From contig NZ_JACHYB010000002.1 of assembly GCF_014192515.1 (NCBI RefSeq), forward strand, positions 1,116,001 through 1,180,000: a DNA stretch of 64,000 nt, in the 5' to 3' direction. Below, in pieces: positions 17,734-27,130 of the stretch. The notes below the pieces were generated by a model. The model did no database searches and had not been told where the DNA came from. It saw only the letters and a program-made list of their open reading frames with translations. Each line of letters begins with the position of its first letter. Positions within the stretch are counted from its first letter, which is position 1. This DNA is from Microbacter margulisiae. Its GTDB lineage: Bacteria > Bacteroidota > Bacteroidia > Bacteroidales > Paludibacteraceae. Position numbers and translations under genes: made by a program.

Positions 17734-20286
17734 TTATTCATTAACAACATTCACTAACCCAACATCAAGAAATTGTCCCCCTCCTGTTTGATGACAATGA
17801 GCAGCTAACGTAATCTTTGCCCCTGACTTTAATAACTTCCGAGCAACCGCACTAATTTTTAAAGGCTCATAAGTCGTGTTATAGCTGGTTGCTTTCGCAG
17901 CAAAAACACCATTAACATAAATCTCTACATCTTCGTCATGAAACACATAGAACTGAAGGTTTTTGTAATTCCCATTGGGCATCGTAAAAGTACGGCGAAT
18001 CCATATGTCGCTGGTGTCCCATTGTGTATGGCTTCCCTCTAACGTTCCAAAGCCAGCTTGACCTCCCTGCCATGTGGTGACAGGAAAAGATGGCGACATC
18101 CAATTCTTAGAGGGTTGATGAATGGTATAGCTCCAATCACAATGCGTAGGAACCACCGACACTACTTTAGGCGGGAATGGAAATTTAGGTAAAGGTGCCC
18201 ATTTAAGATTTTTCATTTTATCGCCTGATGCCCATTTATGCCACATAGCACTATTTGTTAACATCTTAATAAAAAAGCCACCAACAACAGGACGAGCATG
18301 CATACCCCCGCTATGGATGTCATCCGTCATATAAGAATCGGCTATCGGATCTCGGACAGTAGTATGATCTAAATAATCGTAAATTGGAGATATGAAAAAC
18401 CGGAAGTCTTTATCATCCGCCATTGTAGCTGTCCATATGGACCAGTCTGCCTTTGTTAAATGCGTTCTGGAATCCAATGGGAGACCATAAGGCTGCATAA
18501 CCGTTTTATAAAAGGCTATTTCTTTTTGTGCAACGGAACTGGGGAATATATTTAAATGAAGGATTTGATCCCAAACAAGATTATATTTCTGACTCCAGGT
18601 ATTGGGTTTGTCAAAAGCTAATTTGTAATGATACCCATCAGCAGCAACTTTCATCCAGTGCTCAGCATCATTTTTAGCTAAAGCCATAAATTCCTGTGCC
18701 GTAGTATTATCGCCTCTCATTTTGCAAAGATCTCCATAAGCAGCAAGCGCAAGAATAGCTTTTACAGATAGATTCGCATTGTGCGCCAAATGTCCCATAA
18801 AATCATCAGTACATAATTGATTTTCAGGATCCAAACCGTAGTTTTTCAAGTAATCTGCCCATTGTGTTAATTGTGACCACCAGGGAGTAACAAAATTTGC
18901 ATTACCATCGGCATGGGCAATGGCATCACAAAGCAGAAGCATATTCCCGCTCTCTTCAACTGGCATACCCTCTCCGCCGTCATCCCGCCCAGTAATGATT
19001 GGATATGTCCCTAAATCGTGAGGGGCGTTAGGAAATTTCCAATGGGGGGAAGCCGCATAATCAAGCACTGAGACTAAGGTTGCTTTTGCTAAAGTAGGAT
19101 TAAGAAATATCCAAATTGGATCCATAGGATATATCACATCAACAGTAGCAATATCCCCGTTGCTCGTATTCTCTTTGGTAAAAAACAAAGGTTGTCCGTT
19201 GGCATCAGCGGCTAATCCACAAGCTGCAATACACTCCCGATAGGCTGCTGCACAAATTTGGGCATATTGGTCTCCTCCCTCTTTAGTCATGTCTGCCATT
19301 AACTCATGATCAAACTTTTCGCAACGATTACGTAATGAAGGATATTCTTTTGATGCCGTCTGTAGCAAGACAGAAGGAGTGGCTCCTTTGCGACGCCAAT
19401 AAGGACGTAATGGTGTCCCAAAATATTTGATTGCATAAATCTCATCGTAGGCAACGATAACCTGACGCTCTACTGTTTTTGCCCCAACTTCTCCAAGATG
19501 GAATACAAATGCCAGAACAGGCGTATTATCGTCAACCGCTCTTGGCATGCGGGCATCAACGATAGAAGGAATATCCCCCTTTTGAGAAAAATCTTCAAGT
19601 AACGTCTGATTTGCTCCAATCGCCGGTTTTGACTCTGAACTCAAAGCAGCAGCATAAGCATATCCCCAATCAATGCGGTGATCATCCCCGGAGAAACCTA
19701 AAATAGGCTGCGCTTGTGTGCCAACCCGTAAAGCCGTTAATGTCCCCATTTTTAATTTCCCCCACTTCACTGTCTCGGCAGGCGTATTAACTGCTAATTC
19801 GGAACTGGTACTGCTATAAATAGATACTTTATGTGATTTACCGTCAACAGATCGGACATCCCATGTTATATAGCTCAATGGAAGAGAGAATGCATTTAAA
19901 TCATGCGGCAAGGCCGGCGTCATAAACGTTAGGGTAACATGCACCCCGGCATCTTCAAATTCATAAATACTGCGTGTGGGTAACACCTGCAATGAACGTT
20001 GAGGAAATGCTGGCACGTCTTTAGGTTCAGCCCCCATCAGTCGATAGGTTCTACCATCAATACGAATCAAACTCGCTAACGCTTGTTCGTGATGGGTCCA
20101 ATGCACAGTATTTTTATCTGTCAGATGGTCTGCTTCAGACCAAATGCTTAAATAAGGATCAAACGTCACTAATGGGACTGCCGGCGGACGAAACGACACT
20201 GGTTGTCCTGAAAGTGAGGGAGGCATTATAATGCACGAAAAAAGTGCCAACAAAATCTGTATGGCTTTGAAGTCTTTTTGTTTCAT
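17734..20286 (-). CDS. GtaA-like (DUF4965/DUF1793) protein with C-terminal carbohydrate-binding-like domain
   Basis: 850 aa with a signal peptide (residues 1-27). The sequence has the layout of proteins named after fungal glutaminase A: a DUF5127-type beta domain to about residue 330, then a six-hairpin domain with PMDPIWIFLNP, YDLGTYP-like text (HDLGTYPIITG) and EESGNMLLLCDAI. Residues about 720-850 form a galactose-binding-like jelly roll (IWIRRTFTMP, HDEDVEIYVNG). The glutaminase label rests on a fungal enzyme; many Bacteroidota members sit in PULs and are more likely glycosidases. Here it belongs to the mannan locus. The catalytic residues are not known to me. Confidence 0.75.
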   Translation of the reverse strand: MKQKDFKAIQILLALFSCIIMPPSLSGQPVSFRPPAVPLVTFDPYLSIWSEADHLTDKNTVHWTHHEQALASLIRIDGRTYRLMGAEPKDVPAFPQRSLQVLPTRSIYEFEDAGVHVTLTFMTPALPHDLNAFSLPLSYITWDVRSVDGKSHKVSIYSSTSSELAVNTPAETVKWGKLKMGTLTALRVGTQAQPILGFSGDDHRIDWGYAYAAALSSESKPAIGANQTLLEDFSQKGDIPSIVDARMPRAVDDNTPVLAFVFHLGEVGAKTVERQVIVAYDEIYAIKYFGTPLRPYWRRKGATPSVLLQTASKEYPSLRNRCEKFDHELMADMTKEGGDQYAQICAAAYRECIAACGLAADANGQPLFFTKENTSNGDIATVDVIYPMDPIWIFLNPTLAKATLVSVLDYAASPHWKFPNAPHDLGTYPIITGRDDGGEGMPVEESGNMLLLCDAIAHADGNANFVTPWWSQLTQWADYLKNYGLDPENQLCTDDFMGHLAHNANLSVKAILALAAYGDLCKMRGDNTTAQEFMALAKNDAEHWMKVAADGYHYKLAFDKPNTWSQKYNLVWDQILHLNIFPSSVAQKEIAFYKTVMQPYGLPLDSRTHLTKADWSIWTATMADDKDFRFFISPIYDYLDHTTVRDPIADSYMTDDIHSGGMHARPVVGGFFIKMLTNSAMWHKWASGDKMKNLKWAPLPKFPFPPKVVSVVPTHCDWSYTIHQPSKNWMSPSFPVTTWQGGQAGFGTLEGSHTQWDTSDIWIRRTFTMPNGNYKNLQFYVFHDEDVEIYVNGVFAAKATSYNTTYEPLKISAVARKLLKSGAKITLAAHCHQTGGGQFLDVGLVNVVNE

Positions 20287-20671
20287 GTTAATTCCTTGTT
20301 TTTGCTAGATAAAAAAATATTTTATTGGAAATTTTTCATCCTTAATGTGTTCTCATATGTCCAGAATATCCCAAGGCATCTTAGCATCGCATCATAGGCT
20401 TGTAAGGCAAGACATATTTCATCTGTTTATAATTTTTCTTTTATTGGTCAGATGGAACTCGCACATAAACATTTCTTTGTGTGTCATGCTTTATGTGTCG
20501 TGCTCGTTTCATATCTCTTTTTCTTAAGTTGTTATACGAAATATTAATTCCTTTCAGTGTGAGCTTTAGGGGTCCCTTATCACGTAAAACGGATTCACAC
20601 AAAGTGATTTGTTCTTCGTTTACTGTTCTTCGTTTTCGAAACTTACTAAATAACTCATTATGGTTTTATTC
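20287..20671. other. Intergenic gap (385 bp) within PUL
   Basis: No gene is visible. The gap contains a near-direct repeat of TGTTCTTCGTTT (copies near 20610 and 20624) and one TGTGAGCTT string near 20555 resembling the repeat pair upstream of the GH27 gene. It may hold a separate promoter for the GtaA-like gene, but no convincing -7 box was found on the minus strand. Confidence 0.4.
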
Positions 20672-22090
20672 TTATTCCATCTCAATAACGATATCATGCG
20701 TTCCCCGTATTATTGAACTAATAGAATAATTACGCTGTCTTTTACCATCCACTGTAAATTGTCTAATCGAATTCCCTTGACCTTTAATCAAAATATTCAA
20801 GACAGAACGACGATATTTGAGATTTTTCATTTCGACAAAATGAATTTCAGATGGTAAATAAGGAGCAAAGGCGAGTGAATGTTCTTCAAATCTTAATCCA
20901 AACAGCCCTTTTAGAATCATCGATATATATGCCGTTGCTGACCACGTTTGTAGTTTACATGATTCCCAATGATAATGAGGATGTAATGATCCATTCGGTT
21001 GCCATCCACCGTCGGGTTGCCCATTGGAAGGATTATAAATTTCTCTGAAATCATAGTCCCCTTTGTCTTTGTCCAGTGCCAAATGGGTCAGACCAAACAG
21101 TTCCTTGGTAAACGAAGTTCCGTCTCCTACAGCTAGAGATGCTTGTGCAAAAAAACCGTTTACCATTGGCCAAATCAAATTATTATGCCTCCCTGGATGC
21201 TCCGATGAATACCTTGGAAAATCTGGATAAATAGACGTTATACCGTATTTGGATACTACCGCATGGTGAATTAACTGATTTGCGGCATTACCATTAATGA
21301 CACCAAAAATAACAGCAAATGAAATTCCAAGTGCTTCCTGATACTTGTGAGCGTTCCCATTCTGATCAATCAGGTAATAAAAAGAATCACTGTCTTTGTT
21401 ATATAAATACTTCAGTATACTTCTTTTGATCCTATCAGCTTTTTGCTGATAGTTGATAGTGATTCCCTTATCTTTATGTAAAACAATGCTCATCTTGCTT
21501 AAGTCTATATATGCTTCATAGTACACACAATTGGTACTTAAGCATTTCATATACATTGAATTTTTATAATCAAGGACTCCACTGGAAAAGTTCAATGTGT
21601 CAAAAATAGGCTTAGGGTAAGCGGCAATGCCATCGTTAAATACGGATGGCCCCATAAATAAACCATAATGAGGATCAAAAGTTTTTTGCTCCAAAGATTT
21701 CATTGTGTTGGCTGAGCAAATATACGCTTGTGCCAAAAATGACTTGTCTCCAGTAATTAAATAGTGGTTGTAGGCAGCAATGACCCAAATAATCTTGTCC
21801 CAATACTGATGTCCAATAGTATCTTTTTTGATTGTCACATGCCATAACGATTGCTCTGCAACTTCCGGTCTCAACAAACTAACTCCATTCCATGAGTTAA
21901 TCGCAATATCACGAGTCCATTCTCCTCCATAATCTGCCCCGGCAGCAAGTATACCTCTGCGAATATTAATATCAACAGTTTCTATCGCTAATTTATATGC
22001 TGCTTTTACTAGCGGATTATCACAAGAAAAATCTTGAGCAAAACTATGAAGCGTAGTTAATAACAGGAAAACTGATACTATTCTTCTCAT
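20672..22090 (-). CDS. Six-hairpin glycosidase-like protein (family unassigned)
   Basis: 472 aa with a signal peptide (residues 1-19, HSFAQ). Repeated helical hairpins and the block GGEWTRDIAINSWNGVSLL, together with NNLIWPMVNGFFAQASL and PDGGWQPNGSLHPHYHWESCKLQTWSATAY, indicate an (alpha/alpha)6 barrel of the kind seen in trehalase-, glucoamylase- and rhamnosidase-related families. The W-x-R-D motif recalls the substrate-binding W-L-R-D of GH125. I do not recognise the exact family. It is presumably a periplasmic exo-glycosidase of the PUL. It sits 162 bp after the SGNH esterase gene in transcription order. Confidence 0.65.
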   Translation of the reverse strand: MRRIVSVFLLLTTLHSFAQDFSCDNPLVKAAYKLAIETVDINIRRGILAAGADYGGEWTRDIAINSWNGVSLLRPEVAEQSLWHVTIKKDTIGHQYWDKIIWVIAAYNHYLITGDKSFLAQAYICSANTMKSLEQKTFDPHYGLFMGPSVFNDGIAAYPKPIFDTLNFSSGVLDYKNSMYMKCLSTNCVYYEAYIDLSKMSIVLHKDKGITINYQQKADRIKRSILKYLYNKDSDSFYYLIDQNGNAHKYQEALGISFAVIFGVINGNAANQLIHHAVVSKYGITSIYPDFPRYSSEHPGRHNNLIWPMVNGFFAQASLAVGDGTSFTKELFGLTHLALDKDKGDYDFREIYNPSNGQPDGGWQPNGSLHPHYHWESCKLQTWSATAYISMILKGLFGLRFEEHSLAFAPYLPSEIHFVEMKNLKYRRSVLNILIKGQGNSIRQFTVDGKRQRNYSISSIIRGTHDIVIEME

Positions 22091-22252
22091 CCTAGTGTAT
22101 TTATTGATTCTTTTGTCTTAAAATATTATATGGTAGAATTTATCACAATTTGACTGTTATGGCAACTTAACCCTTCCCTCATCTTTAAATATTCCAATCG
22201 GGCTATTTTATCCTCTTTTCCCTCCATATCGGGGAATAATCCGACAAAATTA

Positions 22253-22942
22253 TTATCTCTGGGACAGAGCCTTCAAAATAGCCTTTTCTGCCAGCGGCAT
22301 CATAATCTTGTACCCTGCCTTATTGGGATGAACGCCATCAATAGTGTATTGGGATTTAAACCCATCTTTATGATCAACTAAAGCAGAAAAATAATCCAGA
22401 TAAACAAATTTATTGGATGTTGCATATTGCTTAATCCATTGGTTAAGTGCTATAATCTTCTTGTCCGGATGGAGCCCCTTATGCCATGGATAATCATAAA
22501 CCGGAAGCAATGATGAGAGAACAACCTTAATATGATGAATCTTGGCTAATTCACACATAGAAGCTATGTTATCTTCTATCATACCTAATGTTGAAGGGCC
22601 TGTGTTTCCTGCAATATCATTAGTTCCTGCTAAAATGACGACAACTTTTGGATGTAAATCTATTACATCAGCCCGAAACCTTAGAAGCATTTGTGGCGTT
22701 GTCTGTCCACTTATACCACGATCTAAATAGCCATGTTCAGCAAAAAAATCCGGGTAAGCTTTAATCCAAAGATCTGTAATAGAATTCCCCATAAAAACAA
22801 CACGTGTGTCATGTGGTTTTAATGCTCCAAGTGCGCTATTTTCCGTGCGATACCGGGTTAAGTTTGCCCAATCTTGTCCATGAAGAGTTTCTCCCAGAAA
22901 TAAAATAAAAATCGGAATTAAAAATACATATTTTATTTTCAT
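22253..22942 (-). CDS. SGNH/GDSL-family esterase
   Basis: 229 aa with a signal peptide (residues 1-22). All four SGNH blocks are visible: block I VVFMGNSITDLW with nucleophile S54, block II GISGQTTPQMLLRF with the glycine, block III VVILAGTNDIAGN with the asparagine, and block V DGVHPNKAGY with D202 and H205. Such enzymes remove acetyl or other acyl groups from sugars. In this position it probably deacetylates the glycan before or during hydrolysis. Mannan PULs in other Bacteroidota may also carry such hydrolases, so the context is consistent. Confidence 0.85.
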   Translation of the reverse strand: MKIKYVFLIPIFILFLGETLHGQDWANLTRYRTENSALGALKPHDTRVVFMGNSITDLWIKAYPDFFAEHGYLDRGISGQTTPQMLLRFRADVIDLHPKVVVILAGTNDIAGNTGPSTLGMIEDNIASMCELAKIHHIKVVLSSLLPVYDYPWHKGLHPDKKIIALNQWIKQYATSNKFVYLDYFSALVDHKDGFKSQYTIDGVHPNKAGYKIMMPLAEKAILKALSQR

Positions 22943-23132
22943 AATGTATAAGCATATTTAGCTGTATAAAAATAAATATTACTATAAAAAGCTGGATCTC
23001 TCTCAAATTTGAATATAAAAATTCTCATTCTAAAATTAGAGATCCAGCATATACAATGCCCATAATTAGTATATGGGAATTTTACAATTGATCGATCTAA
23101 AAAACCATACGAATATCAAATCGTTTTACAAA

Positions 23133-24263
23133 CTATTTAAAATATCCTGCCTTATCCAATAATGCGGCAGCTTCAATTAACATACAACCACTCTCTTGAG
23201 CCTTCAATTCAGTATCTGAAAGAAAATAAGGAGCAGTAGTCCAATCTGAAGTAAAGGTAACATATTGCTTATTTGTACCGCTACGCCATAATTCGTTTGC
23301 ATTGTATTTTAAGAAAAGGACAAAATGCTCTTTTGTCGCACTATCTAACCCGGGATTTTGAATAAGTTCTGTAAGATAACGAATAAATATCCCTTTAAAT
23401 AAAGCTAGATCACCAGTTCCTTCTGTATTAAGGATTCGATTACTTGTAAGATTGTTTATCGTATAATTAGCAGCCTTTATCGCATCATTCAAATAAGATT
23501 TATCATTCGTAATGTTATATAATTCTACTGCAGAACCAATAAACGTACCTTGATTATAAGTAGATGTATAGTTACTTATTACACCTGTCTGAGCATTAAG
23601 ATTATCATTAATAGCTCCTGTTGAAGGATCAAATAATGTGCTCTTTTCCCAATTGTATATTTTTAAAGCCCAGTCTTTATCTGAAACATTACCGAATTGT
23701 TCATAAAGGCGTGCTGCTAAAATACATGCTGGTCCATTAGAACAAGCATTTTTGCTCCACAATGAACCTTTATTCCAAGAAATTCCACCTCCGCCATTAC
23801 TGTTCCACCCTGTTTGAATATCAGTCCAAACTGTTTGTGCAGCAGTTTTGAATTTATCATCTTTTGTTGCAGTGTACGTTCTAAGCAATGCCAATGCATT
23901 CCATTCCATGTCATCATAAAAATAATTAAGAAATGACCCTCCATTCCCAACTTGTACACCTGTATACCATTGATCAAAATAGGTTTTGTATTTAGCATCG
24001 TTTGTGCGGAGATATGCATCTACCAAAACATCCAACCCATGAGCTTGTGGCCAATATTGAAAATTACTCCCACTTGTTGCGTCATTGAAGTAGTGAGTTG
24101 TAGGATTCCAGAAATTGGTAATAAGACTCGCAGTACTGCTATCTGCAGCAGCATTCCAATCAATAGCATACCCATCATTTGAAATAACAATATTGTTATA
24201 ATTGTCACTACAAGAAGATAACAATGCAATAGAGGCAATGTATATAATAAAAAGTTTTTTCAT
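23133..24263 (-). CDS. GH76 endo-alpha-1,6-mannanase, surface-lipoprotein type
   Basis: 376 aa. A clear lipoprotein signal ends LLSSCSDNYNN (C18). The acidic/Asn-rich residues just after the cysteine are compatible with a Bacteroidota surface-export signal. The catalytic aspartate pair is D117-D118 in YFYDDMEWNALALL. Further GH76 blocks are ACSNGPACILAARLYEQ and TYNQGTFIGSAVELYN. Its place directly after the SusE-like gene (67 bp) fits the usual order in which the surface endo-acting enzyme follows the SusCD binding proteins: it would cut long mannan at the cell surface for import through SusC. Confidence 0.92.
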   Translation of the reverse strand: MKKLFIIYIASIALLSSCSDNYNNIVISNDGYAIDWNAAADSSTASLITNFWNPTTHYFNDATSGSNFQYWPQAHGLDVLVDAYLRTNDAKYKTYFDQWYTGVQVGNGGSFLNYFYDDMEWNALALLRTYTATKDDKFKTAAQTVWTDIQTGWNSNGGGGISWNKGSLWSKNACSNGPACILAARLYEQFGNVSDKDWALKIYNWEKSTLFDPSTGAINDNLNAQTGVISNYTSTYNQGTFIGSAVELYNITNDKSYLNDAIKAANYTINNLTSNRILNTEGTGDLALFKGIFIRYLTELIQNPGLDSATKEHFVLFLKYNANELWRSGTNKQYVTFTSDWTTAPYFLSDTELKAQESGCMLIEAAALLDKAGYFK

Positions 24264-24330
24264 AATTGATTTATTAAATTATTGTTTGAGTAGCATTCCC
24301 TAAATACTACTCAAACAACGGATTTATTTA

Positions 24331-25476
24331 TTATTGCATTCCCACTTTTGTAACCGAGTGTGTATATGGGCCGCTGGCACTCATAATCACGCTCATATTT
24401 ACTAAAGCACCATTCATTTCATCGGCAAATTTGAATTTATCATTCCATTGGCTATCATCAGCAGGATACAAATAATAATAACTAGCAACTCCAGTTGGAG
24501 CAGAATCTACACTTGCAGGAGCTCCCCACCATTCGTAGGCCTGGGTGCCACTATTATCAACATATGTCATTCTGAATTTGTAACGTTGGTCTAGTCCCCA
24601 ACTTTGCTGATCGAAATTGATAGGTTCGTTCGTTGCTGTCCAAACTCCATTCCCAACATAAGTAAGTGCAAATTGGAATTGATCTAATGGGCAGAAATAA
24701 AACTCCCATTTTGTAATTTGAACCATAGTTGATCCTCCCGTGGTAAAATCTAAATCAATACGATAAACGCCAGTTGTAGAAACAGTAGATGTTGATTTCC
24801 CTTCCTGCAATATTGCTTTTGAATCAATATAGAATGTTCTTGGATTGCCTACATTTGCATCTGTAAAATAGTACGGTTGACCAGCAACTAATTTTGTATA
24901 TATTTCATAAACACCATTTGATATTGATTTCATGTCACTTGCTTTTGACAAGTCGCTTCCTCCTTCTGTTCCAGCCCCTGTGATATATACACTATTTGGT
25001 ACATTAGCAAAACCAGCTAATCGAGTAACTTCGAGAGTGTCTATTGCAGTGGCAATTTTTTGATTAATGCCTTTCGAAGCAAAAACTGTCCAAATTAATT
25101 TTCCCGTAGCAGATGAAGCAATACCTGCAAGTGCTGCAATCTGGTTAAGTTGTTTATGTGTTATGGATACTTGTGTGTTAGCTCCGTTATTATCAGATGT
25201 TATTACATAAAGAGGTTTGGAAAAATTACCTCCTATTGTATCAAAAGCTACCTGATATAATGTTAAAGCACCATCTTCAGAAAGAGCAGGTTGCCAATCA
25301 AAATAAACACTAGCGGTAGCAGATGCTTGCAATACAACGGATGCATTATTGACAGGATCATAAAGCGTTTGTACTGGAGCCACGTTCAAGTTTTTCATTG
25401 TATCTTCATTCTTACAACTCGCAAACGATATGATTGTGCAAATGAGAATAGCTACTTTAATAATTGATGTTTTCAT
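24331..25476 (-). CDS. SusE-like outer-membrane lipoprotein
   Basis: 381 aa. A lipoprotein signal ends SFASC (C21), followed by KNED. A beta-rich N-terminal domain includes VYFDWQPALSEDGALTLYQVAFDTIGGNFSKPL, the typical SusE opening. Repeated starch-binding-like sandwich segments follow (VYITGAGTEGGSDLSKASDM; GNGVWTATNEPINF). SusE-like proteins are non-catalytic surface binders that hold glycan near the SusCD complex. It is the third gene of the SusC-SusD-SusE unit, with 36 bp from SusD, and the ligand is presumably mannan. Family assignment rests on signal, size, fold pattern and position. Confidence 0.8.
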   Translation of the reverse strand: MKTSIIKVAILICTIISFASCKNEDTMKNLNVAPVQTLYDPVNNASVVLQASATASVYFDWQPALSEDGALTLYQVAFDTIGGNFSKPLYVITSDNNGANTQVSITHKQLNQIAALAGIASSATGKLIWTVFASKGINQKIATAIDTLEVTRLAGFANVPNSVYITGAGTEGGSDLSKASDMKSISNGVYEIYTKLVAGQPYYFTDANVGNPRTFYIDSKAILQEGKSTSTVSTTGVYRIDLDFTTGGSTMVQITKWEFYFCPLDQFQFALTYVGNGVWTATNEPINFDQQSWGLDQRYKFRMTYVDNSGTQAYEWWGAPASVDSAPTGVASYYYLYPADDSQWNDKFKFADEMNGALVNMSVIMSASGPYTHSVTKVGMQ

Positions 25477-25512
25477 AATAAGTATATTATTGATTGTTTT
25501 GAATTCGTCTAA

Positions 25513-27117
25513 TTAATACCCTGGATTTTGTGTCAATTTTGAATCTAAATCTATTTGAGATTGAGGAACGGCAAATAAATAATCACGATTAGGATTGAAA
25601 GAACGCTTATCAAGACGAATATATCCGTTGTCAACCGAAGAAGAGCCATATTGTGCCCCATGAGGATAACCATTTAAAACATCTTGAGCTGTTTTCCAAC
25701 GACGAATATCAAATATTCGTAATCCTTCGAGCGCTAATTCACAGCGGCGTTCATTGCGTATGATCTTTCTCAAATCTGACTGCGTCCAGTTCGTGTTATA
25801 ATTCAGAGCATTGGTATCAGTAAATCCTGCACGCACGCGAATTGGCTTGATCGTTTCATCCCAAATAGTTTGATCCATTTTCCCTAATTCGTTTTCAGCT
25901 TCCGCATACATCAACAACACATCAGCATAGCGAATTAAAATTAAGTTTAGACCAGAATTAAAACTTCCGGTATAAGTTGGATCATAGTATTTCTTCATAT
26001 AATAACCTGTTAATGAATTATTCAAGCTATTTGGATCATATGTATCTATTGTTCCACTTCCAGGTTTAATTTTAATTGTTAAATTTGTCCCATCGGGCAT
26101 TGTCCATTGGCCGCCATCAAATAGTACAGTTGCGGCAAGTCTTGGATCACGATTAACATAAGGGTTACTTTCATCATACCCTGAACCCGGTTCATTAATA
26201 GAATCCCCATTTACCATTAAATAACTATTAACTAACTCTTGAGTTGGAGATTGTTGATTTACTCGCCTACCGGCAGAAGGAGGAGCAAAATCATAGTATT
26301 CACTCCATGTTCGCAATGTAGGCACATATTCTACATCCAAAATTATTTCTGAGTTATGTTCGTTGGCAATAGAAAACAATCCGGCATAGTTAGGGAATAA
26401 TGAATATTCTTGACTGTTTATTATTTGTTGACAAGTAGAAGCTACATTCGCCCAATCATTTTCATACAAATATGTCCGTGCTTTCAATGCAATGCAAGCA
26501 CCTGAAGTAATGCGACCAATATCTGCTCCGGTATATGAAGCGGGCAGTGATATTGCCGCGGTATCCAATTCAGCACGCACAAATTTAAGTACATCTGCAT
26601 GCGAAGACCGAGCAATTGTTTGAGTTTCTGGAACAGTAAGGTTTTTGTCAAAAAGAGGCACGTCTCCATACCATGTAGTGAGTCGAAAAAAGAGATAAGC
26701 TCTAATAAAACGTGCTTCCGCTTTCATTCTGGCTTTGAGTGTATTGTCCATTTCTGGAACTCGATCTACGTTTTCAAGAAAAGTATTGCACGTTCTTATG
26801 CCAGCATAGCAATCAGACCATTCGTTTGCAAAACGCCCAGTTGTGGCATTTGCAATCCCTGATGAAATAAGTTTTTCATCACATGTTCGGGTTGAATAAA
26901 TATTATCCGCCAAAGCTTCATTAGCAAAAAAATAGCTTGCACTCATCATTTGACTATAAGCCATATTTAAGACATAAGATGCCTTATCAGCCGAATACCA
27001 ATACGTATCATCCGTAAATTCGCCCGTTGGAATTTGATTCAAATTATTACAAGATGTAAGAATCATGAGAATTACTGAAAGGATTCCAATATGATATTTT
27101 ATAAATTTGTATTTCAT
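25513..27117 (-). CDS. SusD/RagB-family glycan-binding lipoprotein
   Basis: 534 aa. A lipoprotein signal ends ILTSC (C23), followed by NNLNQIPTGEFTDDTYW, the standard SusD opening. TPR-type helices follow (FIRAYLFFRLTTWYGDVPLFD). The C-terminal blocks NLILIRYADVLLMYAEAENELG, IIRNERRCELALEGLRIFDIRRW and YLFAVPQSQIDLDSKLTQNPGY are classic SusD ends. SusD forms the lid over the SusC transporter, binds oligosaccharide on the cell surface and opens to pass it on. It is 13 bp downstream of SusC, so translation and expression are surely coupled. Confidence 0.96.
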   Translation of the reverse strand: MKYKFIKYHIGILSVILMILTSCNNLNQIPTGEFTDDTYWYSADKASYVLNMAYSQMMSASYFFANEALADNIYSTRTCDEKLISSGIANATTGRFANEWSDCYAGIRTCNTFLENVDRVPEMDNTLKARMKAEARFIRAYLFFRLTTWYGDVPLFDKNLTVPETQTIARSSHADVLKFVRAELDTAAISLPASYTGADIGRITSGACIALKARTYLYENDWANVASTCQQIINSQEYSLFPNYAGLFSIANEHNSEIILDVEYVPTLRTWSEYYDFAPPSAGRRVNQQSPTQELVNSYLMVNGDSINEPGSGYDESNPYVNRDPRLAATVLFDGGQWTMPDGTNLTIKIKPGSGTIDTYDPNSLNNSLTGYYMKKYYDPTYTGSFNSGLNLILIRYADVLLMYAEAENELGKMDQTIWDETIKPIRVRAGFTDTNALNYNTNWTQSDLRKIIRNERRCELALEGLRIFDIRRWKTAQDVLNGYPHGAQYGSSSVDNGYIRLDKRSFNPNRDYLFAVPQSQIDLDSKLTQNPGY

Positions 27118-27130
27118 AATAAGTACAGTT

